From positions 381,133,887 to 381,197,886 of the forward strand of contig OZ005649.1 of assembly GCA_963930645.1 (NCBI GenBank): a stretch of 64,000 bases of DNA, read 5' to 3'. The position numbers were made by a program, and so were the translations under genes. Shown piece by piece: positions 12,345-23,330 of the stretch. Source of the DNA: Salticus scenicus (Eukaryota; Arthropoda; Arachnida; Araneae; Salticidae). Numbering within the stretch: the stretch's first letter is position 1; the number at the start of each line of letters is the position of its first letter. The notes beneath the pieces were generated by a model. It saw only the letters and a list, made by a program, of their open reading frames with translations. It did not search any database and was not told where the DNA came from.

Positions 12345-12450
12345 TAAAATCTAAACGTGTTGTTTGATTGAATTAAAAGTTGGTAGGTATGTTACAGGTC
12401 ACCATTGTAAAACATGTATGGATTTTGATGAGTGTATGAATTACAGTGTT

Positions 12451-15001
12451 TTTATATTTCACATAAATGTGCGCTGTATGAATTATTTTTATAGTAAGTA
12501 AATCTGGATAATAAGTAAGTAAATCTGGTGACATATAAACTGGAACTCTCTACTTCATAAGTTATTCGAAATTAAATATTTTCATAAAATTGTATAAGAA
12601 GACAGTCCACCTAAAGCTGGTTCTGCTTGAAAAAATATTATAAAAACTAAAATTGGATACTAACACCACTAAAATAATGCAGAAAAATAACATAAAATGT
12701 ATGTAACTAGCATGTGAATTATAGTACTGCAAAAGAAGCGCTTTGTTTTGCCACCATACCAGGTAATAAACCACTTTTGTTACCTTAAATGTAATCTGTC
12801 CTACAGTAATGTATGCGAGCGAATGCATGGTGAGGAAATAAGCAGAATCCATCTATACCATTTGTTTTATTCCCCATTACTAATTAGGACATTAGGATAT
12901 CCAACCATGCCCAAAGCTAAAGTCCCTTATCGATGTCGGGGGTGAAGTTGGGTTGGGGAAGGGGGATTAGTGCTATGATTGGCAAAAAACACGACTGAAA
13001 TGGTCTTTTCGCCTCCTCCAGAACCGATACAGTTACTGAACTGGGGGTGAAGAACATTAATCATGTTGAATACATATACAATGTAAATAGGTCAATAGAT
13101 ATTTATGTTAATTGGATCTACAAAGTTGAGTTATCCAAATCATAAGTGCACAATTTTACAGAAATAACCACTATTGGATTTGATGCATTGTGAATTGACC
13201 TTTGAAGATTTTTCTGATTCTTTGATTTATATTTGCAACTTTAAATTTCCAGTAAGAAAGTAATTTTCCAGTAAATCTTAAAAGAAAATAACATATCATG
13301 GTATAAAAAAATAAAATTAATTAACCATTTATGCCAGCAGATTTTTTAAGTATCGAAAAACAAGTGATCAACAATGGATATAAGAAGATTTTTAAATGAT
13401 AATATGAATATATATTTTTTCAGTTCATTGGGAGGCAAATGACATGCAATGACATGCAAAAGTACGTTAAACTTTGAAATGTTAGTTTTTAACAACATAC
13501 ACAATGAAATAACCATAAATGTTATTAATTTCCTAATTTATACTGGGAAGTACTTTCATGTAAAATATTTAAATTTTTACAAAAATGATTTATAGTTATT
13601 TTTAAAATGTATCGCCGTTTATGCTGTAGTTAAGTATTAATTATAAGAACTGGATATAAATACAATCTCTTCAGTAATAATAAACATATTTACTAGTTAT
13701 TTAAATGTTGCTTTTTTTTTTTTTCAAAGTACGTAGTGTGTCGGTAGGATGCAAAGATAAACAAGAAAGATTTTTTATTTATTTATTTATTTATTTATTT
13801 TATTATCTTAAATTTAATACACGATTTAATTATTTTTCTGCTTTTTTTTTCAATGTAATAAAAGTCTCCAATTTAGAAAAATAAATTATATGCAAATATA
13901 TATATATATATTAATAATTTAAACTTTTTTTCAGACTTTTTTTCCCGCACAATTTTTTTTTCAGAATGCAATGAACTTCAGGGTTATGAATATCCAGACA
14001 TTTCCATAACCCTTATGATTGCGAGTAGAAAATGGTGATTTACGCTCTCTATTAGTTCAAACGTTCTCTTTTAATTATAATGGGATTCAGCATCTTTTCA
14101 CTCATTTAAGCTATAATCAGTAAAATGAGCAGATAAGTTCTATACTTAAAAATACTCATTAGCTTACCTTCGCATATACAATCATTAACAGTTCCTAAAG
14201 TCAAAGATGAAAAGATTAATTAAAAAAAAATCATTTCGTAAATTATTTATTTTATTTTATAAAATAAACATATATAATATGAACTAAAGAAATCCCTAAT
14301 TCTTTCTGTTATAAATATTTCAGGTAAATATTCGGTAATTTCATAGAAAGCTATCGCATTTTTTCATTATTTAACAAATGGTTAACGATAATTAACGTTT
14401 TTGGACTGAAAGAATTTTTGTTTTCTAATTATTAATAAAATGTTCTTTGAAATTTAAAAGAATGTTAATTAACTGATACTATAATTCTTTTAAATGATTA
14501 TATTCATAACTTCTATACTTATATAGACGATTGTAAACATTACTTAAACATATTCAGTAGCTCTTTGGATATGTAATATAAGAATTTAAAGTTGATGTTC
14601 TTTAACATTCTTTAAATAAATATCAATGTACTTATGTGGTCTGTTTGTGTGCGCTTCATTTGCGGAATCATTTTGAAAATGTTTTGCATCTGTATACATG
14701 TTGTCTCAGTTTACTCAAGCATATTTTCTGTTACAAGTGTTACAAACGTTATACTGGTTTGTGTAGATGTATTCATAAAAGATTCGAGACACTTTATAGT
14801 CTATAAAAAAAATTTTAATCGTGGTTCGATATCGTTTTAGCCCATAAAACATTACAAGAATAACATTATTGAGATGCATAAGAGCATGCTTCTAACAGAA
14901 TACTGTACGATTTGACTTGGTGGTTCATTTACAGCGTCAAAGAAAAATCACAAAGAAATATTTAAATACATTATGGAATATATGTTGCCATTTATCAAAC
15001 G
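12451..15001. other. AT-rich stretch, no gene seen
   Basis: Contains simple repeats: (TTTA)n at 13772-13800, (TA)n at 13899-13911, poly(T) at 13711-13724. The part at 12880-13045 is less AT-rich but matches nothing I know. Open frames of 65-96 codons show no domain. Confidence 0.45.
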
Positions 15002-15118
15002 CATGTTCAATTTTATTTTATGCCAAGCAAGGAGATGAATGCTGATGTGCTTACTAAGGCCCTAGCTAAAGCAGCAATCCCTAAACATAGAGACAAATTG
15101 CAAGTAATAGAACATTAA
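15002..15118 (+). pseudogene. Copia retrotransposon, C-terminal RNase H end
   Basis: The frame ending at TAA 15116-15118 reads MPSKEMNADVLTKALAKA and then HRDKLQVIEH. The S-K-E-M-x-A-D-x-L-T-K-x-L block is the hallmark C-terminal motif of Ty1/Copia polyproteins, just after the RNase H domain. Sequence upstream to about 14930 (KNHKEIFKY region) may be RNase H too but is frameshifted. The rest of the polyprotein is gone. A purine tract and LTR follow within 22 bp, the expected order. Confidence 0.8.
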
Positions 15119-15130
15119 TATATATTGTAC

Positions 15131-15478
15131 AAGGTGGAGTGTTAAATAATATAAAAATTATCTGCCCAATATATATTTCACGAACACTCAAAAACATTTT
15201 TCTTTCCCTACGAACTCTAAAAATAAATAAATCAAGCATCAGCGCATGCCACACAAATTCATCCACTGCGCAACCAGTGCACCTGCTCTTTTATGTACAT
15301 GTATTTTCATCTATTAGAAATGTAGCTATCGTTGCAATCGGAGCGTTTTCATCTGCTCCGTAATTTAAATTCACTTTTGTTTTATTTTTCTTTAATTAAA
15401 TAAACCAAAGTATACTTCACGATGTGTTTGTTAAATAAAGAATTGTTTTTCGTCATAATTAAAAGAAATTTTATTACA
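15131..15478 (+). mobile_element. Copia 3' LTR with polypurine tract
   Basis: AAGGTGGAG at 15131-15139 is the polypurine tract that primes plus-strand DNA. The LTR should start directly after it at TGTTAAATAATAT (15140). I place the end at TTACA (15478) because an LTR starting TGTTAA should end near TTAACA, and AATAAA lies about 40 bp before at 15434-15439. The 5' LTR is not in the window, so the right boundary is a guess. ORFs inside it are not genes. Confidence 0.6.
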
Positions 15479-17070
15479 GAATAAGAAGATAATGACTATA
15501 TAGGTAATTCGCTACAGAAATCCAAACTTAAGATTAGATGCCTGTGCAAGAATACAGGTAAGAAGATTTTCTTCTTTATTATAATCTGTAAAATTGATTT
15601 TATTGAAACATTTTATTAATAATAGAAATGTGTGACATTCGCGCATAAATTGAAATTTATTACCTGTGTTACCTATATTTTAAAATAGTTTGTCTTTTTT
15701 TTTAAGCTAAATTTATTTGTTTTTAAGATTATTGTAATTTTGAAAATAATATACCAGAGACCGATTAAAGGCTTTCGTGATGAAGTCGCGCGCAATTTTC
15801 ATTGTCGTATAAGTTTTATCGGGATCCGGACATAATATCGCGGATAATGGGATCTATTTCATATGCGATCTCTTGTGAGATCCATAGGACCTTATAAATA
15901 TATATATATATATAATACTATAGAGTGCAATTTCATTATTTTATCTATATTTAATTTCAAGTTAATTTATCATTTGTCTTTCATCAATCAAAATACATTT
16001 TAAAAATATTATACATCACTGCTGACAAAACTTAACATTGTTCTCATGCCTGAATTAAAAATTATAAACTTAATAAGCACTATTGAATTAATTCATATTG
16101 ACAAAAGTTAATAAACATAGTTTTAAAACTCTATTAAGCAAAATTCATAAAAAAAAAAAATTGTGGTAAATATGAATGTGTTGCCATGAAATTTTATATC
16201 ACACTACTAATAATTACCAACTCATTCATATAAAATGTTGTAAAAGTATCATTTTATTTATATAAACACCAACCACATTATTTTTGCTTTCCATTCATTT
16301 ATACAGGTGATATTTTGTCCCCGACCCAGTTTTATCGCATTTTGTGGGTATAGCGCAAATTGAAAGAATACAGCAATTTGTATTAAATTATTGAAAGACG
16401 TAAAAATTAATTATGCCATTTGTCATTCAAAAACTAAACGCCATATTCCATATTCCACTCACACAAAAAGATAATTGATTAACTAATTAATAAAATAAAA
16501 ATAAAATGTGTTACAGTAAAACAACTATTTAAATGCGTAAAAGCCATTTTAAAAAAATAAAAAATTATATCTTTGTGATTTCATTCTATTAATAAGAGTT
16601 TTTACACGGGAACGCTTTCAAAATCTGAAGTTTCAATCAATTACTTTGCCAGATTTAAACATTATGTGCTAAGATCATTTCCGGAAAAAAATTGACTTGA
16701 ATATAAATTGGCATTCAGTGCAAAAGTTACTTAAATGTGTTTTCTCCTATTATTAAAGCTTATTTCAGTATGAAATATAATTACTTTTTTTATCTTGCGT
16801 GCAGATCGTAATTAAGTAGACTTTTATAACTTTTAATATTTTCGTTAGCCTGAAAGAAAAACACATATTTCGCTCTTTATGCATGAATTTCTATTTGATT
16901 TATTGAAATATATTTCACTTTACAACTTCTTTATTTGTATTTTTTTTTTTTAGAAGATTTATTTTATTAGTAACATATTTTATTAGTTACATATTTTATT
17001 AATTACATATTTTATGATACTTTAACAAATAATCATATAAAACAAAATTCAAAACTGGTGTACAATCAAT
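15479..17070. other. AT-rich stretch, no gene seen
   Basis: A GC-richer patch at 15755-15890 (AAAGGCTTTCGTGATGAAGT, then GATCCGG) stands out against its surroundings but has no recognisable product. Otherwise low complexity, including (TA)n at 15899-15914 and tandem TTTTATTAGTTACATA phrases at 16962-17013. Confidence 0.4.
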
Positions 17071-17114
17071 ATATAGATTTAAAAGTTTCTTTACTCACCA
17101 TAAATTTTAAGCCA

Positions 17115-17158
17115 GCACAACCGGTTTCGAAAGGACTTAGCCTTTCTTCATCAGGTGC
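17115..17158 (-). ncRNA. Hammerhead ribozyme, left arm copy
   Basis: Mirror of 17256-17299 on the minus strand: stem I GCAC, core CTGATGA, stem II GAAAGG/CCTTTC, core GAAA, stem III ACCGGT, predicted cut after GTT, stem I GTGC. It is complete in all conserved positions that can be read. Confidence 0.72.
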
Positions 17159-17255
17159 AAAAGAACATGTGGTACTGCCTTGGAGGCAAAAGCAAGTCTA
17201 TGGGGCAAGGAGGCAGTCTTGCTTTTGCCTCCAAGGCAGTAGCACGTGTTCTTTT

Positions 17256-17299
17256 GCACCTGATGAAGAAAGGCTAAGTCCTTTCGAAACCGGTTGTGC
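17256..17299 (+). ncRNA. Hammerhead ribozyme, right arm copy
   Basis: Order on the plus strand: GCAC (17256-17259) pairs with GTGC (17296-17299) as stem I. CTGATGA (17260-17266) is the conserved CUGANGA box. GAAAGG (17268-17273) and CCTTTC (17280-17285) form a perfect 6-bp stem II. GAAA (17286-17289) is the second conserved box. ACCGGT (17289-17294) is a self-complementary minimal stem III and the cut is expected after T17295. The very short stem III is typical of Penelope-type hammerheads and may need dimer formation. Self-cleavage is predicted, not shown. Confidence 0.75.
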
Positions 17300-17343
17300 T
17301 GGCTTAAAATTTATGGTGTGTAAAGAAGTTTTTAAATCTATAT

Positions 17344-17888
17344 AAGTAATCATATAAATCATCTATGAATTAACAAAAACTGTTATCAGTATATTTTTCA
17401 TATATCAACTAAGCACAAGAAAAAAAAAAAGCAAATGAAATTTTTATTTGAAATCTTATTTTTATTTATATAACATGTCAATACATATTATAACTGTAGG
17501 ATGATGAGTTTTGTTCGATTCCCACCATCCAGTCATATTCGATTCTTAACATAATCGAACTCCGCACTCAATGACACTTTCGATTTAACTATTTTCATCT
17601 CAACTTTACTTTTTTTCTGTTCAACAGGTACGAACATCTCAACTCTACTAAAACAGAAACCACAAAGAACAGTTTAAGAAATGTTCTTTTTCATCCGCAC
17701 GGTAGCTTGCATGCTATCTTTCGCATTATTCGCAATTATTACTTCATATTATTATTTACGCATTATTATGTTAAATATTCAATCGCAACGTTTTAACACA
17801 ACTTATGTCTTTAACGCATATCAAATCTGTGTTGTATGTTTAATATAGTTTTGTTTTGTGAATGAAAGAACGAGTATTTATTATGATC
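17344..17888. other. AT-rich stretch, no gene seen
   Basis: Less AT-rich between 17500 and 17720 (TTCGATTCCCACCATCC, repeated ATTCGAT phrases). No RNA gene or coding frame can be supported. Confidence 0.4.
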
Positions 17889-18188
17889 CCCATACAGCAC
17901 AGAATGTTTCAGTTATGTTGCAAAAAACTTACAATCTTTCAAAAATGTAACACATTTAAGTATGCTTTCTGATACCTTTCTGAAACATTCCCCTTTTTTA
18001 TTTTCTATCTGTTAAGTGACTGTTACGTTTCTGTTACGTATCTAATTTTTTGTTACGATCGCGAATATTTCTACGTTTCTGCAACTACTCGGAAAGCAAT
18101 CTGAAAGTTTTTAAACGTTTCTGAAATATTTATAATGTTTCAATGTTATATAATTGTTTCGTTTCTGGAACATTTTGTGCTGTTAGGG
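17889..18188. mobile_element. 300-bp MITE, copy 1
   Basis: Starts CCCATACAGCACAGAATGTT and ends AACATTTTGTGCTGTTAGGG, an imperfect inverted repeat of about 24 bp. The same 300-bp sequence recurs at 26178-26477 with the same ends and length, which fixes the borders. The inside carries several GTTTCTG/GTTACG phrases. No clear target duplication here. Superfamily unknown. Confidence 0.85.
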
Positions 18189-20378
18189 TCTTCACATCAC
18201 ATTACAAGTTTTTTCTGGTACGATTGGGAAAAAGCCATAAATTGTAAATTATATGTTGTTGAGTTTACTTCTATTCAATCATACACTCTAAAATTTTAAG
18301 CGCAGAACCGAAGATTTTCCTGGAATTGAATGAGGATACAACATATTGATGGTTCTGAAAGTTTAACTCTTAGAAATCTCAAAAAATTCTCAAATTCAAG
18401 GTGATTGATAACGGCTAATTGCATCTTGCACTTACATATTTCTGAGCAAAATCCTTCATAGAATTCTTACAGCATTAACTTTCTACGTTGTCAAAATGAA
18501 CGTCCAAATTTGCTTTACGATAAAATCATCATCTTCATAAAAGGTTGGAGTCATCCACTTATATGGCATATGATTAAGTTATTTATGATTAGTTATTTTA
18601 GTAAAGAACTCCTGTCAATGATATAACCTCAAGAAAGCATTCTATATACGTGAATTAGTAGTTCGTCGAATTTTGAAATCCGGAGGAACAAGAAAGCCAT
18701 AATATAAGGGATTTCACTGCTCAAAATTAACCTTTACCGAAAAGGATTGCGTTGACCTGATTGAATAACACAACCCCAATATTAAAGTTACTACACCACT
18801 GCTTATTTCAAAAGTTTAGAATAATAAGCTGAAGTTGTTCCCAAAAATGGAATTACAAGTACGATTTTTTGGCATTTGTAAACTACCATGCTATTCTCAA
18901 GCTATAGTGTTAATTTAATGTTAATTTAATTACAGCAAAATGTAAAAAAGACACTCATTTAGCTCTTTTAAAGAAAAAAAAAGGGGGGGGGAATACAGGT
19001 AAATAAAATACTTTTTGGGAAATACTTTTTTTTATAGTTTCTAATTTTTATAAATATCAATAGAATCCCTTAAAATTAATTTATACTATTCAAATTTACT
19101 GTAGCATATTCTCTATTGAAAATGGAATGATGAAAATAGTACATATTTTTCACCTTTCCTGTGAAATAAGGAAAGATTAGCATGATTGATTGTTGTAGAG
19201 GGCTCCATAAAGTTGGCCTTTTTAGTTATGAGATACAAAGGGAAAATTTTCAATGTAATTTCCCCAGCGTTATGAAGGGTTTTTTTTTAGCAAATTATAT
19301 GATGCGTATGCAAAATTTAGACCATATACAAGGGTGCTTAAAAGCAGCCTTTTTAATACTTTCTCTTTAGAAATAAAACTCTGAAGATTTTTTATGAGAC
19401 TCTTTACATTATACTTATATTTAAAATATAATTTTGTAACCCTGCCGTTTTACGTTACAACTACCCAGATGTACTATACGAGTATATTGTTTCATCTTCA
19501 AAATAAAGAAAGGGGTATAAAATAATTCCTGTGATTTTTATCATTCCTAATTAAAAACAAAATGTTTTTTAAAGTGTTATTAATGAGGCAAAATACATTG
19601 ATGGTTGGTTGGTTGGTTGCCTTTTAATGACGCATGGTCCACAATGAGACATACTGCGTCAAACAAATAATACATCGATGGTTAAGCGGTGCAACGTGTA
19701 TATACAGTTAACAAGTACTTATAAATCTTTTAAAAGTTCAGGGTTTTTTGCTCTTGTTTATTTTCCTATATAAAAAGAAAGAAAGAATTGTCTAAACGTT
19801 TTCTATAATTTTATAAAAAATGGCACAATTTTCAATAATTTAATTATATATTTAATTTCATTTTCCACCCAAAAAAAACAGATATAAAAATACAAATTAT
19901 GTAACAGTCAGTTTTTAACAGTTCCTAACAAAGTTAAAATGTGTTTATGATTTCAGTTTGTCGGTCAGTGTGTCCGTCTGTTCGTAACAATATATGTACT
20001 CTAACTTCTGTAAATATAGCTGGAATGTTTTGAAATGTATTTATGATGTTCAAGGTTAATATGACAGCTTGAAAATAGAAATCATATAAATAACACCACT
20101 AATTTGTGTGCAGGGACATCAAAAATACTTCCAAAACGTTACCATGTATGAGATGTATTTCAATGAAGCATATTTCAGTCTCATTGAACAACATGAAACA
20201 ATGGCACTAATCTGTGTTATTCCTATGCAGAAAAGTACATTTTCTGCAAATTATAGTAAGATTAGTTTTAACAGTTGGTCTACACAGCCAAACAATACAT
20301 TCAGATATCTAATTGTAAAATACTGAAAATGCATTTTTCCCGCACGTTTTAAGCTATGATTAAAGTAATCGATTAATA
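18189..20378. other. AT-rich stretch, no gene seen
   Basis: A GGTTGGTTGGTTGCCTTTTAATGACGC phrase (interrupted here for length) at about 19604-19630 looks like the tail of a SINE but is too short to place. A run of AAAAAAAGGGGGGGG is at 18974-18991. Several 60-72 codon frames (19182-19370, 20108-20326) have no domain. Confidence 0.4.
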
Positions 20379-20607
20379 CACTGTAAAAAAAAAACGGAAG
20401 CTTTTAGAGCAAAATGTGCTGGCAGCACCCATATTGCCAGCACATTCTGCTGTTAAATAAGGCAATTTACAGCGGAAACATCTGCAAAAAAAGAAAGTAA
20501 CTTCTTTTTTACTTCCCCCCTCCATGCACCCATATTGCCAGCATATTATGCTTTAAATCTACCGTTTTTTTTTTTGTTTTTGTTTTTGTTTTTTTTTTTT
20601 TACATTG
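20379..20607. mobile_element. MITE with CACTGT-polyA ends, copy 1
   Basis: Flanked by TA (20377-20378, 20608-20609). It begins CACTGTAAAAAAAAAACGG and ends ACCG followed by a long T/G-rich run and TTTACATTG. Inside are two copies of CCCATATTGCCAGCA. A second copy at 35184-36359 is split by a Helentron-like element. Non-coding. Confidence 0.8.
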
Positions 20608-20701
20608 TAGTTTACAGAGTTTTACTACAAAGTTGTCTAGGTATATTAAAAGATATAAATGGAAATTGCTGACTTTAAATTTTGATTGTTAAGAGAATTT
20701 G

Positions 20702-20738
<37 letters not shown>

Positions 20739-21646
20739 TTTGCTTTATTTTTAGTGTGTACGCAAATTTTACGCGATACACAAAGCTTTAAAAAGCAAGA
20801 ATGCTTCATAGTTTAAAAAAAAAAGCTACAAAGAGGCTTTTGTGAGATTTCTTTTTTCATAGTTAAATACAAAATTTTTATACCTATGTGCAGCCTTGCT
20901 CTTTTTAACAATTTGCAGGGCTATACAAAAGCAAACAGTAGTATTATTTTTTTTTTCTAAAAACAAACATATAAAGGTAATTTTCGAGATTTTTCTTTCT
21001 TCAAAATAAAAAACAAAAATGTACAAGGGAACTGGGACGTTCTCGACAACGAAAAAGTAGTTAAAATTGCAGTTTCAAATAAAGGGTTTTCCCCAAGTAA
21101 AAGTTATATTTGAATTAAAATATTATACATATAAAAAGAACATAATATTTTCATTATAAAACACTAAAGAAATCCTTTTAATTTCAAGTATTTATTTTTT
21201 AATGGCAAATCGAATATGAGCTCTGATGCAATTGTCTGTAAATACATAACCACAAATCGGTACGCTCAGAAAAAAAAGTTTTGCATAAAATCACATAAAA
21301 ATTATCAAAATACATGAGTAAAGGTTCAATAATTATAGTGAACATATTTTTATTTTAATATACACAAAATAGAAATAATAAAAAAAAAAATGCTATATAA
21401 CTTGAAATTCTATAAATTATGATTTCTTTTAACATAAACAGCACCCCCCTAAAAAAACTGGTGCCCACAAATAAATAAAAATATGTTTAATAGATGAAAA
21501 ATGCTTAAAAATATTATATCACAAAATTGCAGATTTGTGTGATGCATAGAATTTTATACGAGCGTACCTAAATATGGAAAAAACATGTTTTGAGAAAAAT
21601 GCAAAAAACTGTTTATTTACTTTTAAAAATATTTTTTTTTCTACTT
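20608..21646. other. 3' flank of the Mutator-like transposase
   Basis: AT-rich with a T31 run at 20704-20734. No terminal inverted repeat pairing this flank with the region upstream of 23331 could be found by eye. GTTTATTTAC at 21611-21620 gives AATAAA on the minus strand, a possible polyadenylation signal 30 bp past the transposase stop. Confidence 0.45.
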
Positions 21647-22927
21647 TTAGAACCTCCCTGGACCATATTCATCTTGTTTTGATATTTCTTGAAGCTCAGA
21701 CATTCTTTTAACTTGCCTTTTAATTGTTCTCGCCTCTTTACTAGCTTTTTGGAACTTAATCTGAGCCTCATTTATACGAAGCATATCAATTTTTTTTAAA
21801 GCATCACAAGTATGCCTCCCTGGAGTAATCCCCAAGTTTTTCAAAACTTCAATGCGACTGGAAACACCTTCATTAAAACATAATACAGCATCCATAACAC
21901 CTATTTTTAATGTATTTATACCAACAAATATGTTTTTTGGTATTCGTTCCCACACACAATTATTAAAACTCTCATTGGGGTTTTGAGTTCGTCCATGAAT
22001 GCATTTTGATAGCAGTTCCTTATTACTGAGGTCTCTGAAAACTTTCTTAGTCGCTAATAAAACAGATTCTGGAAGTGAATGTTTATGAAGATATTTTTTT
22101 CCAGTTTCTAAACTTCTGTTGAACCCACACCAGGTATCGGAACCCATAGGGCACAAGCCGTGTTGTGGCTTATCATCTGTGGAAAGTTTATGGAAATAAA
22201 TTGCCCAAATCGCTTTGGACATTTCATCGACTGTCTTTAAAGTATTTCGTCTTATTGCCAGTCCATAATATTTTTGAATTTGTAGAATTTCTCCGTCTGT
22301 AAGTCGGCCACGTCCAGAAATTTTTTTCCCGTCTGACAGCTTTGTAGATTTTAACTCCTGCCTCAAAGATTTCAATCTGGCTCCCATTCTTTTCTGAACG
22401 TGACCAATACATTCTAGTTTTTCCACTTTTGATTCCTCTCCGTACACTTTACTTTCAGAAATTTTCAGAAAGCCTTTCGAATCGCCATCGCCAAGGTACT
22501 TCAAATAGCGGACGTTTCTTGTGGAAACTGAACGCTGAAATATTCGCATGGCACCTTCGCTTTCCATCCCTCCGCTGAATCCTTCATAATTCTTTTGGCA
22601 GTCATTGCAATCAGTTTCTTGATTTTTACATGTAAAGCAATATTTCAATAAGCATTCATAATCAATCACTTTTCCATTATCCAGTGATGTAGCAGTTACG
22701 ACTCCATTCCTAGAAGTATGGCCTCTTTTTTGCCAGGATCCATCTAGAGCCACTGATATGTCCCGAACACCATCATTTGTTGACACAGCTTCTTCGATAG
22801 CTTTTTTCATGGATTTTGAGCATTCAGTAGAAAGGGCTTGAGATAATGCGTCATGAAATCTCTCAAATTTTGCAGGTGGCGGAGGTAAATCCATGATAGA
22901 ACAAAATGTGCGAGCTGCAGACAACAA
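21647..22927 (-). CDS. Mutator-like transposase, catalytic part
   Basis: A long clean open frame of about 425 codons. It matches the Mutator-like transposase domain proteins that are repetitive in spider genomes (recalled, not searched). Visible landmarks (residues counted from 22927): VALDGSWQKRG with likely catalytic Asp at 62; CFTC and CNDC (97-110), a probable zinc-binding group; YLGDGDSKGF with the second Asp near 147-149; KLECIGHVQKRMGARL (170-185); GRGRLTDGEI (205-214); and TQNPNESFNNCVWER with the likely third acidic residue Glu at 319. The C-terminus is basic. The first in-frame codon is TTG and the true start lies in the next frame upstream (see 22911-23330), so this is the 3' part of a frameshifted gene. 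Codons are otherwise free of stops, suggesting a recent insertion. Confidence 0.85.
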   Translation of the reverse strand: MLSAARTFCSIMDLPPPPAKFERFHDALSQALSTECSKSMKKAIEEAVSTNDGVRDISVALDGSWQKRGHTSRNGVVTATSLDNGKVIDYECLLKYCFTCKNQETDCNDCQKNYEGFSGGMESEGAMRIFQRSVSTRNVRYLKYLGDGDSKGFLKISESKVYGEESKVEKLECIGHVQKRMGARLKSLRQELKSTKLSDGKKISGRGRLTDGEILQIQKYYGLAIRRNTLKTVDEMSKAIWAIYFHKLSTDDKPQHGLCPMGSDTWCGFNRSLETGKKYLHKHSLPESVLLATKKVFRDLSNKELLSKCIHGRTQNPNESFNNCVWERIPKNIFVGINTLKIGVMDAVLCFNEGVSSRIEVLKNLGITPGRHTCDALKKIDMLRINEAQIKFQKASKEARTIKRQVKRMSELQEISKQDEYGPGRF

Positions 22928-23330
22928 ATCGTGAGTTAATTTGATAACTTCCTTTAGCTATTTGAGATTTCATTGAACTGCTTGCAGTGGCACATGCTTT
23001 ACAAATATATAATAACCTTGTGGCAAGCCCTTTAGAAGCATTCTTTTCTTCTACAATATCAAAACAATCTGAATTGTTGCAATATTTACATTTTGCAACT
23101 GTATTCAGCATTTTGCATAAAATATTTAAATCTATGATGATGTTAGTACTTCTCTCATCAATGTTGCTGATATCCTCTTCATTCTGGTAAAATGAATCAC
23201 TGTGATCCAGTTTTCTTTTTGATGCACTAACATCTGATAATTTACTATTAGCACGTCCTTCATTTTCTTTCTTGTGAGAAAACTGATTAGGATGAAATTT
23301 CCGTTTTCCAAACGCTTTCCGCCTGGCCAT
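22911..23330 (-). pseudogene. Mutator-like transposase, N-terminal part
   Basis: Starts at ATG 23330 with MARRKAFGKRKFHPNQ, a basic N-terminus that could be a nuclear localisation signal. Acidic and serine-rich residues follow. A CKYC...C pair and a CKAC pair (about residues 80-115) look like a zinc ribbon. It ends in ...YQINSRFVV. The other frame picks up at SAARTFCSIMDLPPPP. In related proteins, as I recall them, about ten residues separate these two blocks, so a deletion of roughly 31 or 32 bp near 22915-22921 removed them and shifted the frame. Together the two parts would make a protein of about 560 residues. Transposition activity from this copy is unlikely unless the shift is a sequencing error. 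Confidence 0.78.

Larger units (their letters stand above)
10970..12450 (+). mobile_element. Old family A element split by a Tc1 transposon
   Basis: The left half (10970-11122) aligns with the 5' end of family A: TTCCGAAC..., AGGAAAGTAT, TTTTGAGGTTTC, then a GTATGT microsatellite and GTGTGAACAC. The right half (12347-12450) resumes with AATCTAAACG, AAAAGTTGGTAGGTATGTT and CACCATTGTA, which follow directly in intact copies (compare 47617-47690). The Tc1 element sits between them with a TA duplication. Divergence from other copies is high, so this is an old insertion. Confidence 0.7.
17071..17343. mobile_element. Inverted pair of Penelope-like LTRs with hammerhead ribozymes
   Basis: Two 126-bp arms (17071-17196 and 17218-17343) are near-perfect reverse complements around a 21-bp spacer. 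Each arm has a full hammerhead ribozyme core (separate entries). Hammerhead motifs of this minimal form are known from the long terminal repeats of Penelope-like retroelements, which often occur as inverted pairs. No reverse transcriptase or endonuclease lies between the arms, so this is a solo, deleted remnant. A 95-codon open frame spans the palindrome. It is a by-product of the symmetry and should not be called a gene. Confidence 0.75.

Noticed and set aside
14634..14840. 68-codon frame with hydrophobic stretch
   Set aside because: No homology recognised, no splice or signal context, and such frames are expected by chance in a window this AT-rich.
17058..17345. 95-codon open frame
   Set aside because: It spans the palindromic Penelope LTR pair; its first and last parts are the same DNA on opposite strands. 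It is not a gene.
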